A stretch of 39,961 nt of DNA from Actinomycetota bacterium. Its GTDB lineage: Bacteria > Actinomycetota > CADDZG01 > WHSQ01. This document shows positions 31,219 through 39,657 of the stretch, piece after piece. The notes under the pieces were generated by a model, which was given only the letters and a program-made list of their open reading frames with translations, had not been told where the DNA came from and searched no databases. Location: positions 1-39,961 of the forward strand of contig WHSV01000027.1 of the NCBI GenBank assembly GCA_009379915.1, written 5' to 3'. Numbering within the stretch: the first letter of the stretch is position 1; each line of letters starts with the position of its first letter. A program made the translations under genes and the position numbers.

Positions 31219-33482
31219 CGTGTCCCCTCCTCCGCCCGCGTGTCCTCGAGCGCCCGCAGTACGCGCTCGGGAGTCATGGGAAGATCTTTAATCCGCGCTC
31301 CCGTTGCCCTGAATACCGCGTTTGCAATCGCCGGCGCGAGGGGGGGAACCGTCATCTCGCCGACTCCGTGCACATCGGCGTCCTCGAGGTCGCTTTCTAC
31401 AGCGCTGCTCGTCAGTCGCTGAGGGATGTCGAGGATCGAGGGGATCATGTAATCGGACAGATTCGGGTTGACCACCTGACCTGCGTCATAGGTGAGCTCC
31501 TCGAACAGCGCGGGACCGAGCCCGAAGATCATGTTTCCCTCGTTCTGCTGTTTGACGCGCAGTGGGTTGACGACACTCCCTGCAAATGCTGCGCCGTGGC
31601 AACGAAGCACGTCTATTCGTCCGGTCTCGAGATCGACTTCGACCTCGACGCCGACCGCTCCTTCGTGCCAGTGCACGGAGGCCCGGCCTTGGCCCGTCTC
31701 TCGATCGAGCGTGGACATGCCCTCCGAGCTCTGGAAGGTACCCTCGCCGCTCAATTCAGCGAGCTCCGCTCGGCGCAAGACCTCGCCGTAGCCGATCATC
31801 GGAGCCGTGCCCTTGATTCCCGCGGCACCGCCTTCGTGATGGAGGTCGGCTCGATCCACCTCGAGCAGCTCCACGAGTAAGTCGTCGAGCTGTGCGCGGA
31901 GATTGACCGCCGCGTCCTTGACCGCAACACCCATCGAGAAGGTTGTGCGACTCGATGCGGTGACCATGTCGAAGGGCGTGACGGCCGTATCGGGGAAGGG
32001 AGCGTCTATCAACTCGGTGGGAATCCCGGTCGCATCCGCCGCGATCTGCATCAGAGTCGAGGCCGCGCCCTGGCCCATCTCGACACTGCTCGACAGAAGG
32101 GTGAGCCTGCCATCCGTCGTGAGCCGGAGGCGGGCCTCCGAGCGCGATGGCGTGAGCGTGCTCTTGATCATCAGTGCGACGCCCTTACCCCGCACTACGG
32201 TGCCGCTCCTCGGCGCGGGCTCTTCATCCCACTCGATCGCATGGGCAACATCGTCGAGGAGCTCGGTGAAGTGGACGTCGTGCAGCGCCTCGCCGGTCGC
32301 GAAGACGTCCCCCTCGCGCAACAGGTTCTTGGCTCGGAGCTTGACCGGATCGATGCCGAGGTCCACCGCGATGTCATCGAGCTGCGACTCGTAAGCCCAG
32401 CAGACCTGCGACGTCATGGCGCCGCGGAACGGGCCGGTTGGAACACTGTTGGTGTAACGAGCGGTCGAGTCGACCCATACGTGTGGGATGCGATAGGGGC
32501 CCGGTGCTCTGGTCATCGCCTGGCCCGCGCCCACCGGGCTCGACGCGGCGTACGCGCCGGCGTTGAAGGTTGCCCGAACCTGACGGGCCACGATCGTCCC
32601 GTCGTTGGTGACGCCGGTTTTGATCGTGACGTGAGCGGAGTGCTTTCCCGTGGTAAGAAAGACCTCGGGGCGCGTCAGCGTCATCTTGACCCGGCGCCTT
32701 GTTACCCAGGCCGCGTAGGCGACGAGTGGCTCGAGCTTGACGCCGCCCTTGGACCCGTACGCACCTCCGAGGTTCAGCGTGCGTACGCGCACCTTCTCGG
32801 CGGGAAGATCGAAAATGCGTGTGAGGGCCTTGTGCACCATGTAGGGAGCCTGGCTGGCGGTGAGGACGTCGAGCCCTGCGGCCTCATCGAAGGTCGCCAG
32901 CGCGACATGTGGCTCCATCGGGACATGGCTCGCTGGGGGCGAGACGTAGGTGTCCTCGTAGATACGGTCGGACATTGCCCAGCCCGTTTCGATGTCGCCG
33001 TGCCGGAGCTTCCATGTACCGGAGTCGTTGTCGGGCCACTCGTCGTGAATCACTGGGGCGCCGTCGGCCATCGCCTCGACGGGATCGACGACGAACGGCA
33101 GCTCGTCATATTCGACGTCCACCCACGCGACCGCCTCGGCCGCGATATCGGGGCTCTCGGCGACAACCAGGGCCACGATCTCGCCGGCGTATCTCACCTT
33201 GCCGATAGCGACGATAGGTTGATCGTCGCGCTGACCTCCGTAAAGGGGATTTATAGCGGAGTGAGCAGCCAGATCTTCTCCGGTGAGCACGGCGACGACT
33301 CCGGGCATCTCGCGCGCGGGCTGAGCGTCGATCGATCGAATGAGCGCGTGTGGAACCGGACTGCGAACCGCTGCCGCGAACGCCATGTTGGGTACAGACT
33401 CGTTCAAGACCAGCGGCAACGAACCGACAACCCGGTCTCGCGCGTCACGCATTGGGAAGTTCGTGCCCGTCAGTCGGCTCAC
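31215..33482 (-). CDS. Molybdenum hydroxylase large (molybdopterin) subunit
   Basis: 755 aa from a GTG at 33482 that overlaps the FAD-subunit stop (GTGA); a longer frame to 33560 runs into that gene. The N-terminal Ald_Xan_dh domain (PVPHALIRSIDAQ) is at about 40-135. Cofactor-binding segments include LNLGGAYGSKGG near 236-247, GPFRGAM at 350-356 and VEMGQGAAS. The catalytic Glu is in GVGEMTVPPLAPAIA near the C-terminus. CO dehydrogenases of form I carry a cysteine loop (AYxCSFR); here the loop is FRGA, so this is not a CO dehydrogenase of that form and probably hydroxylates an aromatic or N-heterocyclic ring or an aldehyde. Confidence 0.9.
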   Translation of the reverse strand: MSRLTGTNFPMRDARDRVVGSLPLVLNESVPNMAFAAAVRSPVPHALIRSIDAQPAREMPGVVAVLTGEDLAAHSAINPLYGGQRDDQPIVAIGKVRYAGEIVALVVAESPDIAAEAVAWVDVEYDELPFVVDPVEAMADGAPVIHDEWPDNDSGTWKLRHGDIETGWAMSDRIYEDTYVSPPASHVPMEPHVALATFDEAAGLDVLTASQAPYMVHKALTRIFDLPAEKVRVRTLNLGGAYGSKGGVKLEPLVAYAAWVTRRRVKMTLTRPEVFLTTGKHSAHVTIKTGVTNDGTIVARQVRATFNAGAYAASSPVGAGQAMTRAPGPYRIPHVWVDSTARYTNSVPTGPFRGAMTSQVCWAYESQLDDIAVDLGIDPVKLRAKNLLREGDVFATGEALHDVHFTELLDDVAHAIEWDEEPAPRSGTVVRGKGVALMIKSTLTPSRSEARLRLTTDGRLTLLSSSVEMGQGAASTLMQIAADATGIPTELIDAPFPDTAVTPFDMVTASSRTTFSMGVAVKDAAVNLRAQLDDLLVELLEVDRADLHHEGGAAGIKGTAPMIGYGEVLRRAELAELSGEGTFQSSEGMSTLDRETGQGRASVHWHEGAVGVEVEVDLETGRIDVLRCHGAAFAGSVVNPLRVKQQNEGNMIFGLGPALFEELTYDAGQVVNPNLSDYMIPSILDIPQRLTSSAVESDLEDADVHGVGEMTVPPLAPAIANAVFRATGARIKDLPMTPERVLRALEDTRAEEGTR

Positions 33483-34342
33483 GAGCCCGCAGCGCCGTTC
33501 GAGACGAGACCCGTGAGAGCCCGCCTCACAAAGACGCGGATCATTCGCTTGCGATACCAAGCAGACCCGCGCGCGTCCTCGAGCGGTGATATCCCCCGCG
33601 AATAGGCACCGGCCAGGCTCTCGATCACATCCGCTTCTAGCGGAGCGCCGAACGCCTGATCCTCCACGTCATCGAAGCGCTGAGGACTCGATGCGACTGC
33701 TCCTACCACGATAGAGAGATCGTCGACGATCTCGTCCGAGAACTTGGCGCGTGCAGCGACTCCAACACAGGGGCGATCCTCCGACGAGCGACTCACATAC
33801 TTTAGGTAAACGGCGCGTTCGTTTGGCTCCAAGGAGCGCACCTCGATGCGCGTAATGATCTCGTCGCGCTCGAGAGCCGTCTCGTAGAAGCCGGTCACAA
33901 GATCGCGCGCCGCGATGCGTCGTTCACCGCGCTCACTCCCGGCGACCACCGTTGCGTCCAAACCTGCAAGCACGGTGGGGGGATCGGACGCATAGTCCCC
34001 CTCTGCGAGGTTGCCTCCCAAGGTGGCCGCGTTTCGGACCCTGACGTTGCCGACGAGTTCGCACGCCCTGGCGAGACTCGGAGTGCGCTCGAGCAACAAC
34101 GAGGAGGTGGCGATCTCCTGTAGCGTGACGGCGCTTCCGATGGTGATGAGGTCGTCGCTTGCCGTGACGTTCGAGAGGCCGTCGATGCTGCGGAGGGAGA
34201 CGAGAACCTCAGGAAGCAGCAATCCCTGCTGCATCATCAGCACGACTGCCGTTCCACCCGCCACGACTTTGCTCCCCTCGTGCAGATTGAGGAGCTCGCT
34301 GGCCTCGGAGACGGTTGTGGGCTCCAGATAGTCGATGTCCAT
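33479..34342 (-). CDS. Molybdenum hydroxylase FAD subunit (CoxM-like)
   Basis: 287 aa. The FAD-binding motifs AGGTAVV (28-34) and TLGGNLAEGDYASDPP (108 onward) are present, followed by the CO_deh_flav_C domain at about 180-285. It passes electrons from the iron-sulfur subunit to an acceptor. Its ATG directly follows the TAG of the CoxG-like gene with no gap, and its stop overlaps the large-subunit GTG. The order G-M-L-S is a full structural set for one enzyme. Confidence 0.92.
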   Translation of the reverse strand: MDIDYLEPTTVSEASELLNLHEGSKVVAGGTAVVLMMQQGLLLPEVLVSLRSIDGLSNVTASDDLITIGSAVTLQEIATSSLLLERTPSLARACELVGNVRVRNAATLGGNLAEGDYASDPPTVLAGLDATVVAGSERGERRIAARDLVTGFYETALERDEIITRIEVRSLEPNERAVYLKYVSRSSEDRPCVGVAARAKFSDEIVDDLSIVVGAVASSPQRFDDVEDQAFGAPLEADVIESLAGAYSRGISPLEDARGSAWYRKRMIRVFVRRALTGLVSNGAAGS

Positions 34343-34933
34343 CTAGGTCCCGTCCGGGTCGTCGCTTCCCGGATTCCTGCGAAGCGAGCGCAAGAACGCG
34401 ACCAGGCGAGCCCACATTGAAAGAGCGACTACGCGCGCCACTCTGATGGTTCGCTCCGGGGCCTGAGGTGCGGCGCCGTCCTCATCGGCCGCGGCGAGGA
34501 CGGAGTTCACGCAGGTCGCGAAGTCGTTCAGCATCTGAGTCGCGGTCGCCTGAATGACTCCGGTCCCGAATTGCCCCAATCGACCGCGAATCGAGACGTC
34601 CGCCTCGGCGTCGACGCGCGTGGTGCCGTCACCGATGTCCTCGAGGTTCGCGGTGAAGCCGACCTTCGCCATGCTCTGGGTCGACCGGTCCTTGCCCTGT
34701 GCCTTCGCCGCCAGGCGGGCCGGGGCCTCGGACGGATCGACTCGAACCGATCCGGCGAACGAGGACTTGATGGGACCGATCTGCGTTCTCAGCACTGCTT
34801 CGTAGGTGTTCGGCTCCGTCATCTCGACGTTCTCCACGCCCGGCACGCAGGCGGCGACCCGCTCGATATCGGTGAGGAGGGCGGCCACGCGCTCGCGTTC
34901 GGCTTGCAGGATGAAGGACAGGGTGACGATCAC
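34343..34933 (-). CDS. CoxG-like SRPBCC protein
   Basis: 196 aa. An SRPBCC (START-like) domain over about residues 1-145 shows LTDIERVAACVPGVENVE and VDAEADVSIRGRLGQFG, typical of carbon monoxide dehydrogenase subunit G. A linker and a hydrophobic/basic helix at about 165-185 (VARVVALSMWARLVAFLRSL) may attach it to the membrane. CoxG proteins recruit the Mo-enzyme to the membrane and deliver electrons to quinone or bind small hydrophobic substrates. It is the first gene of the operon below operator C. Confidence 0.87.
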   Translation of the reverse strand: MIVTLSFILQAERERVAALLTDIERVAACVPGVENVEMTEPNTYEAVLRTQIGPIKSSFAGSVRVDPSEAPARLAAKAQGKDRSTQSMAKVGFTANLEDIGDGTTRVDAEADVSIRGRLGQFGTGVIQATATQMLNDFATCVNSVLAAADEDGAAPQAPERTIRVARVVALSMWARLVAFLRSLRRNPGSDDPDGT

Positions 34934-35002
34934 GCCGTTGGCTCGCCCGCATGCAGGGTCTCGTGGCTCGGTGGTGCCGGAGGTGTGACCATCGAGATCA
35001 TA

Positions 35003-35018
35003 AGATTATGCATTATAC
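35003..35018. promoter_or_regulatory. Palindromic operator C (GntR/FCD-type)
   Basis: AGATTATGCATTATAC, centred on TGCA, lies 70-85 nt upstream of the CoxG-like ATG (minus strand). The ATTATGCAT core equals that of operator B. The outer arms are less symmetric than in A and B. Confidence 0.55.
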
Positions 35019-35049
35019 ATATCCCACGGCCGGGTCTCTTCCCCGCGGC

Positions 35050-35307
35050 CTAGGGGATGACGGGCAGGAGCAGGTAGGAGGGGCGACGCTCGTCGGTGTG
35101 CAGCGTGACCGCGCCTCCGAACATCTCGCTCGGCCGGTCGCGAGGATCGTCGTGCAGGAACGGCCCGCATCCTTTCATCTCGTTCTTGAGGAGGCGAGGC
35201 GCGCGCCCTCTCCCGGATACTCGTAGTCCTTGCCCCGTACCGTGAGCGATCCGGTAGCCGGCGGGGACGGCGATCGAATCGGCTGCGTTCATAGAAAGAA
35301 CATCCAT
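35050..35307 (-). CDS. Hypothetical 85-aa protein
   Basis: I do not recognise it. The second half (EMKGCGPFLHDDPRDRPSEM, then LHTDERRPSYLLLPVIP) looks like a real protein end. In the first half a neighbouring frame reads in a more gene-like way (GSLTVRGKDYEYPGEGARL), so a frameshift may separate the two parts. The ATG at 35307 has only GAGGCGG about 9 nt upstream; 35292 is an alternative. It lies 40 nt downstream of the GntR gene on the same strand and could be its co-transcribed partner. Confidence 0.45.
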   Translation of the reverse strand: MDVLSMNAADSIAVPAGYRIAHGTGQGLRVSGRGRAPRLLKNEMKGCGPFLHDDPRDRPSEMFGGAVTLHTDERRPSYLLLPVIP

Positions 35308-35347
35308 TGGGGGACCGCCTCGGCGAGCAGTCCCCGAGGACCCGCTG

Positions 35348-36016
35348 CTAGGCCTTCGACTCCTGTTCCTTGAGGAACTTGCGCAGCTCCTTCACCGTGT
35401 GATTGATGTGGGCTCGGACGGCTCGTTGTGCTCTGCGCACATCCGAGGCCTTACAGGCATCGAGGATCTCCTGGTGCTGATCGTCGGCCCGCTTGTCCAG
35501 GGGCTGGTGCGACACGAACATGTGGATGTACGTGCTCGACGAGTCCCGCAGGCTTGCGATCATGCTGCACAACCGGGGCATCTCTGAGGCGTTGTAAAGG
35601 GTTAGGTGGAAGTGATCGTTGAGCTCGACCCACTTGTCCTCGCCCTCGGTCTGGCGCATCTCGTCGATGACGGACTGCATGTCGGTGAGCAAGTCTGGAG
35701 TCAGATTCGGCATCGCCTTTGTGATGGCGAGCACCTCGAGGGCACCGCGGATCTCGTACGACTCGGTGAGGTCCTCCGCCGTCGGGTGGAACACGATGGC
35801 GCCCCGATGAGGATCGATGCGCACGAGCCCGTCGGCCTGAAGCAACGCAAAGGCCTCTCTGACGGGGGTCGTGCTCACCCCGAATCGAGCCGCAACGTCG
35901 TTCTGACGAAGGCGAGTACCGGGCTGCAACACCCCTCGCTGAATCTCCGACCGGATCAGCTCCGAAACGGTTTCCGCGGTCGTCTTTCGTCTCAGCACCT
36001 CAGGCTCACTTGCCAT
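35348..36016 (-). CDS. GntR-family transcriptional regulator (FCD subfamily)
   Basis: 222 aa. The N-terminal winged helix-turn-helix at about 12-78 includes RLRQNDVAARFGVSTTPVRE and the wing DPHRGAIV. The C-terminal all-helical FCD domain (about 90-215) carries likely metal-binding His residues in NDHFHLTLYNAS, DQHQEILD and AHINHTV. FCD regulators are commonly repressors released by an organic acid pathway intermediate. The gene sits inside the catabolic island with a weak palindrome 79-94 nt upstream, so it is the best candidate to bind the ATGCAT-centred operators (inference). Confidence 0.92.
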   Translation of the reverse strand: MASEPEVLRRKTTAETVSELIRSEIQRGVLQPGTRLRQNDVAARFGVSTTPVREAFALLQADGLVRIDPHRGAIVFHPTAEDLTESYEIRGALEVLAITKAMPNLTPDLLTDMQSVIDEMRQTEGEDKWVELNDHFHLTLYNASEMPRLCSMIASLRDSSSTYIHMFVSHQPLDKRADDQHQEILDACKASDVRRAQRAVRAHINHTVKELRKFLKEQESKA

Positions 36017-36073
36017 GGATCACCTTCTCTATCCGCTAACGTTCTAGTTCCCTCGGCCCGATGTGCACCCGGC

Positions 36074-36090
36074 CCCCCGTCACGCGGGGG
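36074..36090. terminator. Possible terminator or 5'-leader hairpin before gntR
   Basis: CCCCCG, loop TCACG, CGGGGG: a perfect 6-bp GC stem between the amidohydrolase stop (36136) and the GntR start (36016). No T-run follows on the minus strand, so termination strength is uncertain. Confidence 0.35.
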
Positions 36091-36094
36091 TCAG

Positions 36095-36110
36095 GCACAA
36101 TGCATTCTAT
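36095..36110. promoter_or_regulatory. Weak palindromic operator E upstream of the GntR gene
   Basis: GCACAATGCATTCTAT keeps the ATGCAT centre and the TAT of one arm only. Its place 79 nt before the regulator start suits autoregulation, but the match is poor. Confidence 0.35.
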
Positions 36111-36135
36111 CCGCCCGGCTCCCACTGAATCTGAA

Positions 36136-37176
36136 TTAGCGGGTCGCGCCCAGATCATCTCGTATACCTAGAAGTGCCGCCTCTTCAAGGTCGAACAGTT
36201 CCAAGGCGGTTGAACCACCAACGAGCCGGCGTGTTTCCTGTGAGTCTGCGACGCGGTCCAGGCGCCCAACCGGGTCCTCGTCGGCCATGTCGAAGGGCAG
36301 GTCGGTACCCAACACGACGCGCTGACTGCCCACGAGATCGATCAACCACTTCAGCGCACGGTCGTGGTGCGTGATGGTGTCGAAGTAGAAGCGGTCGAGG
36401 TACTCGCTCGGAGGACGGTCGAGGCTGACCCGGGATTCCTGGCGGACCCTCCAGCCGTGATCGAAACGACCGATCTGGTAGGGCAGGAAGCCTCCCGCGT
36501 GCACGAGGACGAACTTCAAGTTCTCGAAGCGGTCGAACAGACCGGAGAAGATCAGACGTCCGGCGGCGAGAGCGGTGTCCAAGGGGTTCACGAAGATGTT
36601 GGTCAGGTAGTAATCCTCGTACCCAACTTTCGGTCCGATGTAGTAGGGGTGGAGGATCACCGGTGCCCCGAGCTCGTCGACCGCCTCCCAGAGGGGCAGG
36701 TAGGTGTCGCGGTCCACGTACTCGCCCTCGATCGTGGTGCCGACATGGGCTCCAACGAAGCCAAGCTCCTGAACGCAGCGTCGGTACTCTTCGGCAGCTG
36801 CCTCGGGGTCTTGCATGGGCAGCGACGCCGTCCCGGCGAGCCGGCCGCTCGAGCCCGCCACCGCTTCAGCCAGCGAATCGTTCGCCATGCGAGCGAAGGA
36901 GGCGGCGTCGGCGGTATCGATCCAGTAGTAGAAGAGCGTGGGGGCCAGAGACATGATCGAGAAATCGATGCCCCTGGTATCCATGTCATCGAGCTTGAGC
37001 TGACCACCCAGAAACCCGTCATCCAGCGGATAGGCGAAGCCCTCGTCGTGCACCACCCAACGGCGTCCGTCGCGCCTTTCGACCGCCGCTCTCCAGGCGG
37101 GGTGATCGGCCGCTTTCAGGAACTCAGGCGGGATGAAGTGGGTGTGGACGTCGATGATCATTCGCGCCGTGTCCAA
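36136..37176 (-). CDS. ACMSD-like amidohydrolase (amidohydrolase 2 family)
   Basis: 346 aa. The metal motif IDVHTHFIP gives His11 and His13. Further ligands are His in VILHPYYIGP, His in FVLVHAGGFLPY and Asp in GTDLPFDM. It is a close paralogue of the enzyme at 28456, sharing PMQDPEAAAEEYRRCVQELG-like segments and a Leu/Phe-rich PTLFYY element. Family members decarboxylate or hydrolyse aromatic or heterocyclic carboxylates. The start is read as TTG at 37176, which has GGAG 5 nt upstream; the ATG at 37161 is about 15 nt from any purine run. Operator D lies about 120 nt upstream. Confidence 0.88.
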   Translation of the reverse strand: MDTARMIIDVHTHFIPPEFLKAADHPAWRAAVERRDGRRWVVHDEGFAYPLDDGFLGGQLKLDDMDTRGIDFSIMSLAPTLFYYWIDTADAASFARMANDSLAEAVAGSSGRLAGTASLPMQDPEAAAEEYRRCVQELGFVGAHVGTTIEGEYVDRDTYLPLWEAVDELGAPVILHPYYIGPKVGYEDYYLTNIFVNPLDTALAAGRLIFSGLFDRFENLKFVLVHAGGFLPYQIGRFDHGWRVRQESRVSLDRPPSEYLDRFYFDTITHHDRALKWLIDLVGSQRVVLGTDLPFDMADEDPVGRLDRVADSQETRRLVGGSTALELFDLEEAALLGIRDDLGATR

Positions 37177-37292
37177 TCCTTCTCCTTCCCGCTCGGCGGA
37201 CCCTTTGCGCTCGTCCTGGATCCGGTCGCCCTCCCGGCGACTCGGCGAGGGGAACCACGACGGACTGCACTCGAGAGGACCGCCCGATCCTC

Positions 37293-37308
37293 ATATTGTG
37301 CATAGTAT
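37293..37308. promoter_or_regulatory. Palindromic operator D (GntR/FCD-type)
   Basis: ATATTGTGCATAGTAT, centred on TGCA, with one arm mismatch and a G in place of A in the core. It lies between the upstream zinc dehydrogenase stop (37335) and the amidohydrolase start (37176), indicating a separate promoter for the amidohydrolase. Confidence 0.6.
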
Positions 37309-37334
37309 ACCCTCGGGTAGCGGCCTCGCAATGG

Positions 37335-38381
37335 TCAAGCGGTGGCTGCCGCGTCCCCCTGGTGGTCGAGGATGACTTTGAGGGAACCTCCCGCACCGGT
37401 CGCTGTGATCGCCTCCCGAGCACGGCTCAGGGGAAAGACGTCGGTCACGAGGGGCTCGAGCTCGACTGCCCCGCTCGATACGATGTCGATCGCAGCCGGG
37501 AAATCCTCGGGCTTGGCGGCCCTGGGGTTCGAGATGGCCAATTCCTTGTAATAGAGCTGGTAATAGGGGATTGAGGGTGCCCGTTCTGTGATGGTGCCGA
37601 ACAGCGTCAGCCGGCCTCCGATCCTCGTGAACTCGATGGCCTTGGCGAGCGTGGAGCCTCGGCCGGCTGCCTCGATCGCGACGTCGACGCCGCGGCCCGA
37701 TGTGTATCCGAGGACGGTCTCGAGCGCCTTCGGATCGGAGGGGTCGATCGTGAGGTCGGCGCCGAGCCGCTCGGCAAGAGCCCTCTTCGACGCCGTCCTT
37801 GTGACGCCTATCAGAGGAGATCCCCCGCGCGCTTTGGCGAGTTGGAGGTGCAGGAGGCCCGAGACCCCCAGCCCCATGACGAGTGCGGACTCGCCCGGAA
37901 ACAGTTCGGTCTGCCGCTGCGCGTGAATGCAAGTGGTGAGGACCTGCAGGAGCGGACCGGTGGTATCGGAGATCTCCCGGGGAACCACGTACAGATTGGC
38001 AGCAGGGACCGCGACGATGTTGCTGAAACCACCGTCGCGATCCCTGCCCATCAGTGCCCCATTGGGGCAAAGGTTGACCTGTCCTTTCGAGCAGTGATAG
38101 CAGGTCCCGCAGGACACGACGGGATCGATCAGCACCCGGTCGCCGCGCTGCAACGGCGGCTCCGGCGGGACCTCACCGTCTATCTCGAGGATGGTGCCGA
38201 CCATCTCGTGTCCCAACACCAGCGGATGGGTCACGGGGATCTTGCCGGCGAAGATGCTCAGGTCGGTTCCGCAGATACCGGTCGAGCGGATGGCAACGAG
38301 CGCCTCGCCCGGACCCGGCCGCGGCTCGGGACGCTGCTCGAGTCGCAGCTCGTTGGGCGCCTCCAGGACCACCGACATCAT
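37335..38381 (-). CDS. Zinc-dependent alcohol dehydrogenase (threonine/sorbitol dehydrogenase-like)
   Basis: 348 aa from the ATG at 38381; a GTG at 38396 has its AAGGAG too close, so the start is not certain. Catalytic zinc: GICGTDLS and GHEMVG. Structural zinc: CGTCYHCSKGQVNLC. Cofactor site: GLGVSGLLHLQLAKARG near 165. It oxidises a secondary alcohol or reduces a carbonyl with NAD(P). The start region is next to the stop of the HMG-lyase-like gene (38389), so the two are co-transcribed with the M24 gene at the right edge. Confidence 0.87.
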   Translation of the reverse strand: MMSVVLEAPNELRLEQRPEPRPGPGEALVAIRSTGICGTDLSIFAGKIPVTHPLVLGHEMVGTILEIDGEVPPEPPLQRGDRVLIDPVVSCGTCYHCSKGQVNLCPNGALMGRDRDGGFSNIVAVPAANLYVVPREISDTTGPLLQVLTTCIHAQRQTELFPGESALVMGLGVSGLLHLQLAKARGGSPLIGVTRTASKRALAERLGADLTIDPSDPKALETVLGYTSGRGVDVAIEAAGRGSTLAKAIEFTRIGGRLTLFGTITERAPSIPYYQLYYKELAISNPRAAKPEDFPAAIDIVSSGAVELEPLVTDVFPLSRAREAITATGAGGSLKVILDHQGDAAATA

Positions 38382-38388
38382 GAGGCTG

Positions 38389-39627
38389 TCAACCACTCTC
38401 CTTGAGATGCTCGGTGGCCATTGCGGCGACTTCCTCGAAGGGGAGGAGTGCCTTGGTGGACAGCGCGCGCTCCTTGACGGCCATCAGCAGCGCGCGCAAT
38501 TGCTCGTCGTCGGCCGACAGTCCGAGCGCTTTCATCGCGAGCGTCATCGACGGAAGGCCGCTGCCCTTCCCGTAGACGATGCGTGCGGGGGGCTGCCCGA
38601 CGACATCCCAGTGATAGGGGAACAGCTCCTCGGGTTTGCTGTCGATGCAGTGCTCGTACCAGCCGGCGATGATCCCCGACTCGACCTCGAAGAGACGCTC
38701 GCCGACGACCGCGCGGTTACTGGGGATCGTGTGTCCGGTGCGCTCGCGGACGAGCCGCGACAAACCATAGAACTCCTCGGTTACCAGGTTGTGCTCTGCG
38801 TCGTACATCATCCGCAGCGCGAGCGCGAGTTCCTCCATCGGCGTGTTGCCGGCACGTTCGCCGATACCGCTGACCGTCGTGTGCACGACCTCGACGCCGA
38901 CCGCGAGCGCGGCGAGCGAGTTGGCGACGGCGAGCCCGAAGTCGTCGTGGAAGTGCGCCTCGAGTCGAACGTTGGGCAGACGTTCGCGGACCTTTTCGAT
39001 CCACACCGGAATCGCTTGTGGTGTGACCCCGCCGAAGGTGTCCACCAGCGAGAGAGCATCCATATGACCTTCCGATGCAACCTGCTCGACGAGATCCAGG
39101 TACCAGTCGAACTCGGCGCGCGAGGAGTCGATCGTGAAGAAGACCGTATCGAGGCCCTCGTCCTTGGCCGCGAGAGTTGCTTCGATGGACAGCTTTTTCG
39201 CCCGGTCGATCTCCCAGCCGTAGGCACGTTCGAGGATGTGGCCGGAGGAGGGAATCTCCACAACGACGCCGGTCACCCCGCAGTCCTTGGCCTTGCGAAT
39301 GTCGTCGACCATGCAGCGTGCGAAAGCGTAAATCTGGGGGCCGAGGTCGGCCTGGACGATGTCCTTGATCGCCGCCTCGTCCTGCGCGGACACGATCGGC
39401 ATGCCCGCTTCGATGCGATCGACGCCGGCCGCGGCGAGGCGACGAGCGATGGCGACCTTGTCCTCGCGCGTCAGCGCGACGCCGGCCTGCTGCTCGCCAT
39501 CTCGCAGCGTGATGTCGTGAAAGATGACACGCTCGGGGAACGCGAATCCCTCGCGCGACGCATCGAGGAAGTTCCAGGGGCTCGTGAACCAGCGCCCCTC
39601 AACCTCCCACGGGGTCTCATTTGCCAT
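38389..39627 (-). CDS. HMG-CoA lyase/isopropylmalate synthase-like DRE-TIM enzyme
   Basis: 412 aa. The metallolyase barrel shows TLRDGEQQAG at 40-49 (catalytic Arg42 and metal Asp43), HFHDDFG with His225 and His227 as metal ligands, and GIGERAGNTP at 254-263. The last 100 residues form the extension seen in homocitrate/isopropylmalate synthase relatives, but there is no LeuA C-terminal regulatory domain. Such enzymes make or break carbon-carbon bonds next to a keto acid. In this cluster a cleavage or condensation late in the pathway is likely. The ATG has AGAGGAG about 8 nt upstream. Confidence 0.87.
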   Translation of the reverse strand: MANETPWEVEGRWFTSPWNFLDASREGFAFPERVIFHDITLRDGEQQAGVALTREDKVAIARRLAAAGVDRIEAGMPIVSAQDEAAIKDIVQADLGPQIYAFARCMVDDIRKAKDCGVTGVVVEIPSSGHILERAYGWEIDRAKKLSIEATLAAKDEGLDTVFFTIDSSRAEFDWYLDLVEQVASEGHMDALSLVDTFGGVTPQAIPVWIEKVRERLPNVRLEAHFHDDFGLAVANSLAALAVGVEVVHTTVSGIGERAGNTPMEELALALRMMYDAEHNLVTEEFYGLSRLVRERTGHTIPSNRAVVGERLFEVESGIIAGWYEHCIDSKPEELFPYHWDVVGQPPARIVYGKGSGLPSMTLAMKALGLSADDEQLRALLMAVKERALSTKALLPFEEVAAMATEHLKESG

Positions 39628-39657
39628 CGTGGTTCTCCTCTCTCGGCTTCGTTTCCG

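Noticed and set aside
32241-33605. 454-codon plus-strand frame opposite the Mo-hydroxylase large subunit
   Set aside because: The minus-strand product has complete cofactor motifs; the plus-strand frame shows none.
30706-34933. Calling the Mo-hydroxylase operon a carbon monoxide dehydrogenase
   Set aside because: The subunit set fits, but the large subunit has FRGA instead of the cysteine active-site loop, so a CO function is not supported.
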